NCBI GenBank assembly: GCA_021401465.1
Contig: JADDMT010000027.1
Span: 248,001-312,000, forward strand
Reading direction: 5' to 3'
From: Teratosphaeria epicoccoides
Taxonomy: Eukaryota; Ascomycota; Dothideomycetes; Mycosphaerellales; Teratosphaeriaceae
Length of the DNA: 64,000 nt
The position numbers and the translations under genes are program-made. Positions 51,467 through 61,540 of this stretch are shown here, piece by piece (position 1 is the stretch's first letter; each line of letters starts with the position of its first letter). The notes beneath the pieces are model-generated. The model saw nothing but the letters and a program-made list of their open reading frames with translations, searched no databases and was not told where the DNA came from.

Positions 51467-52347
51467 GTTAGAGACGACACGAAAGGAGTCTACACATCGA
51501 GAACAAGGCTAGAGTGGTGAAAAAGCATGATACCAGTGTGGATGTACGCGCGCGATACCCTATCATCTTCTGCGATTGCTCTCATACACGCGAACGATGG
51601 TCGAATCAGTGCATACCTAGCCTCTGATGCAGCTTGTTTGTCAGTGCGATCTTACGGGCAAAAGCGATGGCGTTTGCGGGTTGAGGAAGGTGGCAGTGTA
51701 CGGTTTCGGGAGACAATGTGAGCGTTCGCAGACTTGAGCATAGCATACTATAGTACAGCGTCGCTGCACATAAGATGCCATGACCGCAGTGCGGAAGTTC
51801 GAACATGTGTCGAAGTCCGTGAGGCGATTGGCAACGACTATTGTTGATCCGTGCATGCAGTGCGAGCTCAAGCTGTGCGCCGGTCGAGTGTTTAGATCGC
51901 TGCTTGATACGGTAGAGCGCCACGCCCATGGTGAGCCTTGAGTGAGTCGGATGTGCCATCGGGAAACATATACTGTGTGTCAGTAGATTGAGTGGTCTCA
52001 CAGGCGTTGGTAGAAATTCATGTACAAGAACCAAGGAGCTACCTACGTAATGGTCTCGACCGCATCCAGCGCCAACACAGCTCAGCATCCGAGGATGCAG
52101 ACATCCTGAAAGCATCAAATCTTTCGGCTCGCGCTATGGCTGCAGCGCCTGCTGGTGTTCGCCACTGGATTGAACGCTTGCAGTGCTCCTTTTCAATTAG
52201 TATACTCTCGCGTCGAGGGCACCTCCCCAACTCTCCTGCTGGTCGAGACTTGACAGTCTGACTGAGCAATATTTTTTATAAAGGTTTCCGCCATGCTGCA
52301 CAATAGTTCAGACCAATTTCAGACGCTTTTGATTAATTTATGGATCA
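51467..52347. other. Convergent spacer, pds5 / Est1-type gene
   Basis: 880 bp, no gene recognised. Overlapping frames around 51606-52118 show no domain. A TTTTTTATAAA patch lies near 52270. Confidence 0.4.
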
Positions 52348-54822
52348 TCACAGTTCCCAGTCCATGACGTTCTCGTTCTCTCCCACGATACGAACGGTGG
52401 CGACGTCGACCGCACGCCGGGACGCCCGGGTGGTTCTCTTCTTTGACTTCTTGCTGGGAGACGAAGGAGGTGGCGAGCTCCGCTTGGACTGTTTGTTTCC
52501 GGGCCTTGGAGACGGCAGCGGCTTCGGTGAGCTTGGCTCGCTAACGTGGACAAAGTCTCCGTCCGACGATGACGATGCTTGTGGACTGTTGGAGGATGGC
52601 ATCGACTCTGTCGCGTGCAGCGAAGTACTTGCAGGCTCCTCACACGTTTGGCCAACGGCCGTCTCTGGCGCAAATCCGGCCTTGGCAGTCAGGACAGCAT
52701 TAGCGACGGCAAAAGTGCCATTCACGTGGTCATACGACAGATAGTCGGTCTCCTGTGACAAGTCAGCCAGTCGCATCTCGTACCAAGAAGCATGGAAACA
52801 ACTCACAAACGCCATACGCAACGCCCAGTACAGCACTCTCTCCTCCCTCTGCTTAGTGGTGGCTGCAGTCTCGATGGCTCTCGAGTGCTCATCAACATCT
52901 TCGTCGAACCATTTGGCACAGAAGAAATTCTTCGCCCAAACGAGGCCTCGCACATGATAGTCTTCCGGCAATGCTTTGCATAAACTCTTCTCGCGACCAT
53001 CACTGTCTGGCTCCAACCAAATGCGCGCTTCTGCGCACTGCTTCACCCGTGCTGTGATGGGTCGAAGGCCTGCCAGGGTGGTAAGGAAAGTCACCAGCTG
53101 GCCCCATTGTACACTTTGGAGCAATTTGGACGTATGCTGATCGGTCGGGTGCGCAACACGGGTAAGACTGTGCAGAAAGCCGAGCATTGTGTGCAGGAAA
53201 GGCAAAACCTCTTTCATGGATTTTGCGTCTGAGTGAACTCGCAATGCTGTGTGCAAGGATAGGAGGGTTGCATCCCTCGCAAAGGCAAGCAGCGTCGATG
53301 GTGAAGTCGCGACCGCTGGCTGTGCTGACCAAGTCTCGGCCCGCTCGGTGCACGACGAGTCCTCTTGCCACGATGCACGGTCGAATATTCGGCGCAGCAT
53401 GTTCGAAGGTGAGCCAAATTCGAAGAGAGCAGAGATGTTCGTAATGGCCAACGGCACACCGCAGGGAGTCCATCTGAATGTGCCAGCTTTCGCAAAGGTC
53501 GCAACGAGCTTGTTGTAAGTAGATTGAAGCTCGACCACCGGCTGGCCAACGACTAGCTGAGCGTGAAAGCGGCAGAATATAGCCTCCACCAGATTTTCGC
53601 TTGACCTCTGTAGCAGGCCGTCGTCGACAATGACCTCGCACAACGTCCTCATGGAGCCCATTGCATTGAAAAAAACCACCTGACTGGTCAGACTCTTGCC
53701 GTAACACGCAAACTTTTTCAGGCCCGGGCGCTCCAGTATTCCAAGATGATGATACAAGCGACCAATTTCAGGATTGCGGTCTGCACCCTTGGTGTACCAT
53801 GACGCAGCCATACTACGCCATTGCGAATGAGTCTCGCGCTCCTCTTCGATGGCCATGCGATATCTTGCCAGATCACCTAGGCATTCGATCCACGTGTCCG
53901 TAAAGCTGGGAACAGTCTCGTACAGCAAGGCCATCATCTGATACGCCAAGTATATGAAGACGGGCATATGTTCTTGAGACTCCGGCCCGCGGTGCCTGAG
54001 GACTTCCAGGAATGCATGAATCCCGTGCTTCCACATCCGGGCGGGCATTGAGTATTTGGCTGCAAGACCTCGCAATGCTTCGGTAGCAGATGGATGCTGC
54101 GTCGCCATCAGGAAGTCATGGTGTTCGTATAGCAGGGTGCGGTGGAGTGCGATCAGAGCTTGCCATTGTTCTGGTGTCAGCGGCGACTTGGCCTCTGATT
54201 GTGCCGCGTCGATGTTAATACATTTAGTCTCGACGGTAACGAGCCCAGCATATATTCCTTTGATCTCGGTCTCCAGTTGTTCTTGCGAGATAGGAGACGA
54301 CTCGGGCTGCAATATCATTCCGGGCCATCGAACGCCGGCCGGTATGACTTTGACGTCTTTCGTGATTGCATTCGAGTCCTCTGTGTTAGCCCGAGAAGGT
54401 GGCCCACTTCCATAACCGGAGTCACGCGGCTGCATGTCGTATTGCTGTCGCTGCCCCGGGCTATGGAGCGCTTCAGGTAGCCCTTCCACTTCGCCATGAC
54501 CACTTATACGACCATGTCTTGGAGGGCAGATATTTCCTGCGCCTCGTCTCGACTTTAAGGCAAGCGAAGCACGAGAGCCTCGCAAAGCAGCGGCATGTCT
54601 AACCCCCGCGCCAGGCTGACGTGCGAAGGCACGAGTCGCAGAGTTCCTGCCCCTAGGTCCTGCGATTCCACGGGGACAACCACGCTTGCTGGGACGAACT
54701 TCATCTGCACGAGACGTATCAGAAACTTGCCACACGACTCCTGCGGGAGAGAAAGACCTGCTACACTTACTACCTGTTGGAGATTCTAGAGGCGTATATG
54801 CAACGTTTGCATTGTTGTTCAT
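52348..54822 (-). CDS. Est1/SMG7-type DNA/RNA-binding domain protein (about 806 aa)
   Basis: Exons are 54822-52807 and 52752-52348 (2421 nt, in frame). The 54-nt intron (GTGAGT to GTCACAG, CTGAC branch) has no in-frame stop and would be retained by naive calling. The first 170 residues are low complexity. The Est1-type helical region begins near residue 180 (EIKGIYAGLVTVETKCI, WQALIALHRTLLYEHHDFL, KYSMPARMWKHGIHAFLEVL, YLAYQMMALL, WIECLGDLARYRMAIEE, then NPEIGRLYHHLGILERP). This region matches the 14-3-3-like/TPR part of Est1, Ebs1 and SMG7. The family serves telomerase recruitment or nonsense-mediated decay, and which applies here cannot be told. The C-terminus is Ser/Pro/Lys-rich. The frame is open upstream to at least 54942 without an ATG, so the start is uncertain and an earlier exon may exist. 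Confidence 0.78.
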   Translation of the reverse strand: MNNNANVAYTPLESPTGSKCSRSFSPAGVVWQVSDTSRADEVRPSKRGCPRGIAGPRGRNSATRAFARQPGAGVRHAAALRGSRASLALKSRRGAGNICPPRHGRISGHGEVEGLPEALHSPGQRQQYDMQPRDSGYGSGPPSRANTEDSNAITKDVKVIPAGVRWPGMILQPESSPISQEQLETEIKGIYAGLVTVETKCINIDAAQSEAKSPLTPEQWQALIALHRTLLYEHHDFLMATQHPSATEALRGLAAKYSMPARMWKHGIHAFLEVLRHRGPESQEHMPVFIYLAYQMMALLYETVPSFTDTWIECLGDLARYRMAIEEERETHSQWRSMAASWYTKGADRNPEIGRLYHHLGILERPGLKKFACYGKSLTSQVVFFNAMGSMRTLCEVIVDDGLLQRSSENLVEAIFCRFHAQLVVGQPVVELQSTYNKLVATFAKAGTFRWTPCGVPLAITNISALFEFGSPSNMLRRIFDRASWQEDSSCTERAETWSAQPAVATSPSTLLAFARDATLLSLHTALRVHSDAKSMKEVLPFLHTMLGFLHSLTRVAHPTDQHTSKLLQSVQWGQLVTFLTTLAGLRPITARVKQCAEARIWLEPDSDGREKSLCKALPEDYHVRGLVWAKNFFCAKWFDEDVDEHSRAIETAATTKQREERVLYWALRMAFVSCFHASWYEMRLADLSQETDYLSYDHVNGTFAVANAVLTAKAGFAPETAVGQTCEEPASTSLHATESMPSSNSPQASSSSDGDFVHVSEPSSPKPLPSPRPGNKQSKRSSPPPSSPSKKSKKRTTRASRRAVDVATVRIVGENENVMDWEL

Positions 54823-57800
54823 TGAATCGTCTGATGCACCGGCCTCTGCTGCGTGGAGAGGTTGCGGCGAGAGACACCTGGTACCACCACGACCCTCCAG
54901 ACTGCTCGTATCATCAGCACATATATGTCTTCGCCTGGGCACATTACGAAATCAGAGAGGCGAGTTTCGGAGGAGGCGGCCTCAGCGTGGCGGCCGCCCG
55001 GTTTGCCACCTGGCGTGAGACTCACCCGGGTAGTGGGCAAAAGCTGAAGATTCCAGGACGCGAGCCTGCCTCGGGGCGGAGTGCCCATGCGGAATGTCCA
55101 TCTCCACGGCCTCTTCCACATGCAAACCTCTCGGACAAGTCCATGACTAAGGTATGTCGAGTTGCTCGACTCGCTGGGACTGGTCTTAGATGCTGATTGG
55201 ACTGATAAGCGAGTCAGCCGCAACCTAGACCAGCGTCACTTTCCAGCAATCATGAAGGCTGATGGGCAGCAAACATGAAAGTCGGGTACATCACTGACCC
55301 CGGATCTCCCTCGATATTCATTATGTGCAGGTATCGGTATGAAGCTAGGCTCTTCAATAGCTGCAGCATAGGGGAGGACCTGTGTCTTGTATCAGCCGTT
55401 GTCCTCGTGCCACAACAGTGACCGATCGACCCCTAATTCCATCGTGCCCGGCTTATTACAGCAGAGCGCAACAAGAGGTCGACCGTACGTGTAAAGCTAC
55501 TTACCAAGCGAGGGACTGGTAGAGGTGGAGCGACCGGTCCTCGATGTGTGTGCACGATATTCCTTTGTTGCAAGGCATTCAGGACTACATGCTACAAAAG
55601 AATCGAGCGGGCGGCCTCTGATATCAGCACGCTTGTGGTCGCTGCCTTGCGGTTCGCATATGCAGCGCCCCATTTCTGCATCTCCGTGTTATGACAATTC
55701 ACATGCGCTGCATCGCCTTGCCGAACCGGCGCTGGTGTGAGTGGCGGCCGCGCAAGTATGAACCCAGTATGGCTGATACGAAGGCACCGAGACATGCGCA
55801 CTGAATAATTCGGATTCTCCTGACCTGATGAGTGCGTCATCAGACAGGCAGTTGGGACTTGATTCGCCCCGAAGCATCGGACAATGTTGCTCACAAAGGC
55901 AATGGTGCGACCTCCACGTTGGCGCCTTGCTTGAGACCATCAAATCGAACCCATCAGCCTGGGTCTCCCTTCGTCCGGGAAAGGCTCGCTAATCTGAGTG
56001 CTACAGTAAATCGTCTGCACCGATTGCCGCAGCGCATAGCTGAGGCCGCCTCTGATGAACAATCACAAGGCGCCGATACAGCGCAGCGTGCATCTTTGGT
56101 GGTGCGCAAGACCGTCGGCTTCACGTCGCCTGCCACCGCAGTCATTCGACAAAGATCATGGGACTGCTCGTCGAACATCTGGACTCAGCGCTCAAGCATT
56201 CGAGGAAGGAGTCAGAGCTGGGCTATGCGCGATACCTCTATATCGCCCGAAAGCTGTCACACAACACGAATTCGCCATCAGCGGCGCCTTGGGGAGGTAT
56301 ATTTGCACGCTTGCCAGGACGACAGCATGGCTGATGAACACGCAAGCTTCGCTACCTGTGTGTAATATTGGACCTCATGAACCTTGGAATCGTGCGACAA
56401 CTCGAACTCCATTCCAGCCAGTACCATTATGGTGCGAGCAATTGATTAGCTCACGACGCACAATTCGCACTTGTTCCACCGTGTAAGGGCAAGCCCGATT
56501 CACAGCGCGCCTTGCAACCCTTAGGTTGTCTTCCCGGAAGCGCTCGAGCTTCTCATTCAGTGTTATCGCATTGCTGGACGGGGCTGCAGTTTAGTTAGTC
56601 GTGGGATCAGTCGGCGATTCCTCGTGGCACCACCTGTGGCCCGGCAGTGTTCTCCATTTAGAATGCTCCAATCACGAGGGCATCGGTTCGCGAAAGCCGC
56701 AAGGCAATCAGGCATTTGCACTCGTGTAGGCGTGCCGCTGGATTTAGCATTACACGCTCATCGCCTCGATGCACATACGAGTGCTGATGCCGCGATCACT
56801 CATTGGAACTACATGTGGCGAGCGCAGCTTTCAGTATCCTCGATTGTATGTGTCATAATATGGCGGATCACGATGTGGACTCGCTCATGAGGTAGCATGC
56901 TTTGGCAGATTGGACGAACGTATCCTGGACCGGAAGAACGCACACCATTGCAATCCTTTTCTGAAAGCATTCAACATGCATGAGCTACCTGGAGCTTCTG
57001 GCTGGGTAACCCGGCGACAAGGGACGGTCTCTGCCTACTTCAGGTCATCGGTCAGGTTACAAGGCGGGCCGCGGGAACAGCTCAGCGACAAGGACGCCCT
57101 GCGGCTTGGTAGCGACTGCCTCGTCACTGATTGTGCAGTCATTGGCCATCGAGCACGGAGAAGATCACCAAATGATGGAGCACAGGCTAATCGTGACCTT
57201 TATCAGAGATGCCACCATCAACATACTCTACCAGAAACGCGCTTGATAGCAGTCGATAATGATACAATAATCTGCCTCAGTACGTGAGCGGAAAACCCAA
57301 GACGTGCGGCCTTTTTTAGGTATCGTACCGTATGTGGAAACCTGCGCGTGCACTCTGCTTGTCCGGCCTAAAAGATGCACCAGCATCAATGGCTGAAGGT
57401 TCGATGGGCTAGGCACAGTGACCTCTACACACTGATTAGCTGCCTACGGACATTGAGTGCAGATTGGTGAAGCCACGACTGAAGCCAATGGCCTCGTAGT
57501 AGAGCGCACGATACGTGTGGCATGGGTGGTAACAAGGCCATTAGGTGAGCCCTCGTGGTGCAACCCCTCCACACTTACCCTTCGTAAGCTGCCGTGGTCG
57601 ATTCACATACGGCTGTTTCTCCTGGTCATGAGATCCACAACAGCAGTCCGATCATCAGTCCGATGGCGAGGTCAGCGTTTACATTGCCTATTTAGGAATG
57701 TTGCAAGGCATTTGCAATACATATGTGGCACCCGAAGTACATTGGCAGTTGCCTTGCCCCATATAATCTCATGATCCTGAAGCCTGGACGAAAGATCCCG

Positions 57801-58816
57801 ACGATCGAGCACGGTGCGTCGCATGAGCTCGACCAGGGGCTGGCAAGCGCTCTGCCCTTGGTCTCTGTTGTATACACGCCCGCCGCTTGTCGCTGGACTT
57901 GCAAAGGAGTCTCATCAAGCAGCATAGCTCTGCTGGCAAACACAAGAGGGACCGCACAGGGTCCTTACTGATCATCGCTTACACACAGGAGGGAACACCC
58001 GTCGCCGAAGACTGCTCGATCCACCGTGCATGATCTTATCTGAAAGTCATCAAGCAAAGACAAAGTCATTCATCCCAGGGTTCACAGCTTTGGGAGTGTT
58101 CACGGGTGGTGGAAATCGTAGCGAAACAGGTTGCTGTGCATAGGCGCGTTCGGGATCTTAGCTACAAGAGATAGGCAGCATGCCCATAGTTGTCGAAACT
58201 CACACGATCTTGAGAAGCACGCATCGTGACGCTTTGTAGTTCTACAACAGACCGCCTGCGGAGCAAAACTGCATGTGTGCTACATCTGAATACGAGGTCC
58301 ACTTTGTGAGCCTTGACAGAAGCATTGGCTATGAAAATGACGAGCTTCGAGGCCATCGACGGCTTGGGTCGTGGCCGCGTGTGCAGTGGGCAGCGAACCT
58401 GACGGAGCTCACTGATAGAATGCTCGGTCGGGCATTGTGATTAGCATGGAGTTCACCCTCGCCACTTGGCTGCGAGAGAGCGCCTGGTCGTCGGGGCCGC
58501 ATCGGACAAAAAGACCGCCGTCCGAGTGTCGTTTCACGTATCACTTGCGTCAGAGTAAATGGTCTCGCGGGCAACTCCAATAGCCTGACATGCGTCATGC
58601 TGTTCCTTCCATTCTCAGTAGAAAGTCTTGGGTGCGCTTGCCGTTGATATCCTGATGAGACCGCGCACGAGCCATCACGAGCGAACGCGCTTTCCCAACC
58701 ACGCCGGCTACCATTTCATGTTCGTTTGCAAACGTCCTACGGTACATCTCACCTCCGCTCGTCGACCACGACCTCCAGCGATGATACACTGATGGTCCCG
58801 ATGCAGACTGACGCAC
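54823..58816. other. 4-kb spacer with no recognisable gene
   Basis: Between two divergent genes I find only short overlapping frames, none with a domain, signal peptide or consistent splice pattern. The base composition is ordinary and not RIP-like. It may hold non-coding RNA or decayed genes. This is the longest unexplained stretch in the window. Confidence 0.5.
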
Positions 58817-61471
58817 ATGGACTTTCTGTCACGCCTGCTGGGTGGCAATGCAGCGCCAAAGAAGCCAGCAACACGTGTGCCCGTCCACGATCCGCAAGCG
58901 CGTTTGGCAAAGTTCAAACGTCTGTACCACAATGTGCTTGAGATCTGCAATCAGCCCAGGAACTTCCCGTTCGAATCGTCAGTGCTTCAGCAACTCCGGG
59001 ATCTTCAGGAACGAATCGCGGCGGCTTTGCGTGAGGAGGCTCGATTGCCAGTACCGCATCTGTGCCTTCAGTTCTGTGCCTCGCACAAAGTGTACGCTGT
59101 CATTGGGCGAGCCGCGGTTGTCAGTCAAAATGAGAGCGTCATACGATCTGCCATCACCATATTCGACGTTCTTGCCGAGGGCGACGAAGGCGATTTCGTG
59201 TCCAGCCAGCCTTTCGCCAAAAGCTTGACACGGCTGGTCACTCGAGTTGCAGATGCTGGCGGCATACTTCTTGGAGTCGACACCGAGATTGCTATTTTCC
59301 AACTACTCTTCAACATAACCGCGAAGCTGCGACAGCAACCAGATGTCCTGCCGATTTGGTTTCACAGCTCAATCAAGGAAGCAGATATTGATGACATATT
59401 AGCGAACGACTCGAAAAACTTCTCTGGCGCGACTCGTAAAGATGACTTCATCCTCTGCTATCTTCTCTTGGATCGATTGCATCACGAGGGCAAGATCGGT
59501 GACTTCGCGCGCACCGGGTTGTTGTATATCCTTGCGGCGACGCGGGGAGAGGAAGGCTCAGTGGGACGGCGGCTGGCAGATTGGATAGTACTGAGCGACT
59601 TGCCTACTTTAGTCGCCACCGGTCTGGGCGCTTTATACAGCCAGCTCAGTCGCGAGCTGAGCATATTGCATCCCGACGCGACGCTGCCAGCTGTCCTCGC
59701 AATGAGTGACTACAGCACCAACAACCCAAGACCGAGTGCTGAATCTGCCTTCTCGGACAGGCACCAAGCACACATGTCTACGTTTCTGGCATATCTCACA
59801 TTCTGGCAAGATGTGCTTGACCACTGCGGCAATTCGGATGTCAGGCAGACGCTCCTGGACCATTTTCAAATGCTGTTTGTACAGCAGCTACTGTATCCCT
59901 CCGTGTTACAGTCCAGCGATACCGATGCTGGAAGCTCAGTGGCTGTTCTCACATATATCACAGCAATGCTCGAAAGCCTTGAGTACCCCGATATCATTCG
60001 GATGCTTCTCACATACCTCTTGGATGTCAAGATTGAGCCGGCATGCAACGACGATGCGCCCGCGTCCTTTACTAAGCCCGATCACGAAACTGTACCACCA
60101 TCGCCGACCGCGATCAAAAAGCGGCAGTCTCTCATGCTGTTTGCAGCATCGGAAGATCCTGATACTGCCTTCGAGCCTAGTCTCTTCAATCTGGTCGATC
60201 TGGTATTCAACAGTATCGACTCAAAAAACAATCAGACCTCTTTCGCTGCACTCAAGTTGCTGTTGACGATGATGGCACGGCAAAAGCAGTACGCGTATGA
60301 TGCTTTGCTCAAGCCGCAGAAAGTGAAGCCAGTGGACCACATGCGGACGGCTGGAGCCTTGGATCTGGAGGTCGAGAAGTACTCCGACATTGCCTCGGCT
60401 TTGCATGTCACCTGCCGTCTAGGCGAGTGCCCGGCCTACGCTGAGCTGGTCGAGGATGTGCGCTTCACAATCGAGGCTCAAACTCTTTTACAGCCGGCTG
60501 AGAATTCAACCTTCGATTCGAATGCCAACTGCTACTTGCTGTCGAAATCAGACACGCTACTCCGTCGAGTCAATCGAAGACTGCAGACATTCTTCACCAA
60601 CAGCGTGGATGTCAATCTCGCGCTCACAGAAGCTATCATCTCCATAGCTTCCTGCATTGAGCTGAGACTGGACACATGGCTTGCCTTGAATCCTACCAGT
60701 TACAGCTGGCACAAGCAGGAGGCCCCTGTGCATAGGCCATGGCAAATGTACCTAGACGCTGAAGAAATGAACGAGTGGTCCGCTTTGCAGGCAGCGTTGG
60801 TACGACCCGCTTGGTCAGACGCCAACGCCCCGTTACTGTATCAGACGCTACAAGCCCTCACGGAGGAGCTGAAAGACGTGCACATGGCAATCCCGAACCT
60901 TCCGCAATTGTTGGCCGGAAGGCAGAACATGTTGCAAGCCACTGGGCTTGATGGGGCCGCATCACTCGATGGGCTGCCGTCTTTTTTCGATAGCAGCAAC
61001 ACTCCAGCCCAAGCATCTGACCTGAATTATCCCCGCGCAATGGTCCTGCAAGGCCACTCGCGGAGCTCGAGCGCCTCATCTATCAGGCATGAACGCGGCC
61101 GCGAATCAAGAGTTGCAACATCAGCTTCCCCGCTCCCACGCAGTCTCGCCGCTTCCCCTACCCCAGTGCTAGTGCGGCCAAGCGACCTAGACGACGCCAA
61201 TAGTGGTCCGCCTATTGCACGACCCATCCATCAACCACCTCCGCCCGAAGCACCGAGTACTACTGATGTGCTCATGCAGACGGTGACGTTCTCGGCGGTT
61301 GATGGTGAAAGTGCCGAAGATGACGCTGGCGCACGCATTGGACAAAGGACCGCGAGCTTGAACCATGTTTTGACAAACATAGTAATATTGCAGGAATTCG
61401 TCCTCGAGCTCATTGCCGTCCTACAGGTGAGAGCTGCAGTCTTGGGCGAGAAAGAAGTGCGTATTGTGTAA
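58817..61471 (+). CDS. FHF complex subunit, FHIP / RAI16-like protein (884 aa)
   Basis: This is a single exon opening MDFLSRLLGG. The RAI16/FHIP domain covers most of the first 480 residues, as armadillo-like helices (LPVPHLCLQFCASHKVYAVI, FDVLAEGDEGDFVSS, DDFILCYLLLDRLHHEGKIG, LTFWQDVLDHCGN and YPDIIRMLLTYLLDVKIE). A second helical block follows, then a Ser/Pro-rich segment with SRSSSASSIRHERGRES, and a final short helix. With FTS and Hook proteins it forms the FHF complex, which links early endosomes to dynein in fungal hyphae (FhipA in Aspergillus is the known example). Assignment is by overall pattern. The 3' end lies 69 bp from the converging NRPS-like gene. Confidence 0.83.
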   Translation: MDFLSRLLGGNAAPKKPATRVPVHDPQARLAKFKRLYHNVLEICNQPRNFPFESSVLQQLRDLQERIAAALREEARLPVPHLCLQFCASHKVYAVIGRAAVVSQNESVIRSAITIFDVLAEGDEGDFVSSQPFAKSLTRLVTRVADAGGILLGVDTEIAIFQLLFNITAKLRQQPDVLPIWFHSSIKEADIDDILANDSKNFSGATRKDDFILCYLLLDRLHHEGKIGDFARTGLLYILAATRGEEGSVGRRLADWIVLSDLPTLVATGLGALYSQLSRELSILHPDATLPAVLAMSDYSTNNPRPSAESAFSDRHQAHMSTFLAYLTFWQDVLDHCGNSDVRQTLLDHFQMLFVQQLLYPSVLQSSDTDAGSSVAVLTYITAMLESLEYPDIIRMLLTYLLDVKIEPACNDDAPASFTKPDHETVPPSPTAIKKRQSLMLFAASEDPDTAFEPSLFNLVDLVFNSIDSKNNQTSFAALKLLLTMMARQKQYAYDALLKPQKVKPVDHMRTAGALDLEVEKYSDIASALHVTCRLGECPAYAELVEDVRFTIEAQTLLQPAENSTFDSNANCYLLSKSDTLLRRVNRRLQTFFTNSVDVNLALTEAIISIASCIELRLDTWLALNPTSYSWHKQEAPVHRPWQMYLDAEEMNEWSALQAALVRPAWSDANAPLLYQTLQALTEELKDVHMAIPNLPQLLAGRQNMLQATGLDGAASLDGLPSFFDSSNTPAQASDLNYPRAMVLQGHSRSSSASSIRHERGRESRVATSASPLPRSLAASPTPVLVRPSDLDDANSGPPIARPIHQPPPPEAPSTTDVLMQTVTFSAVDGESAEDDAGARIGQRTASLNHVLTNIVILQEFVLELIAVLQVRAAVLGEKEVRIV

Positions 61472-61540
61472 GAGCTGGATTCAGTTGGACTTTGATACCT
61501 TGAGATACCCACGTCGCGTTTGACAAGTTCACTTGATGTA

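Noticed and set aside
55832..56365. Open frame of 177 codons in the 4-kb spacer
   Set aside because: It overlaps another long frame (56055-56486), has no domain or signal peptide, and its composition looks random.
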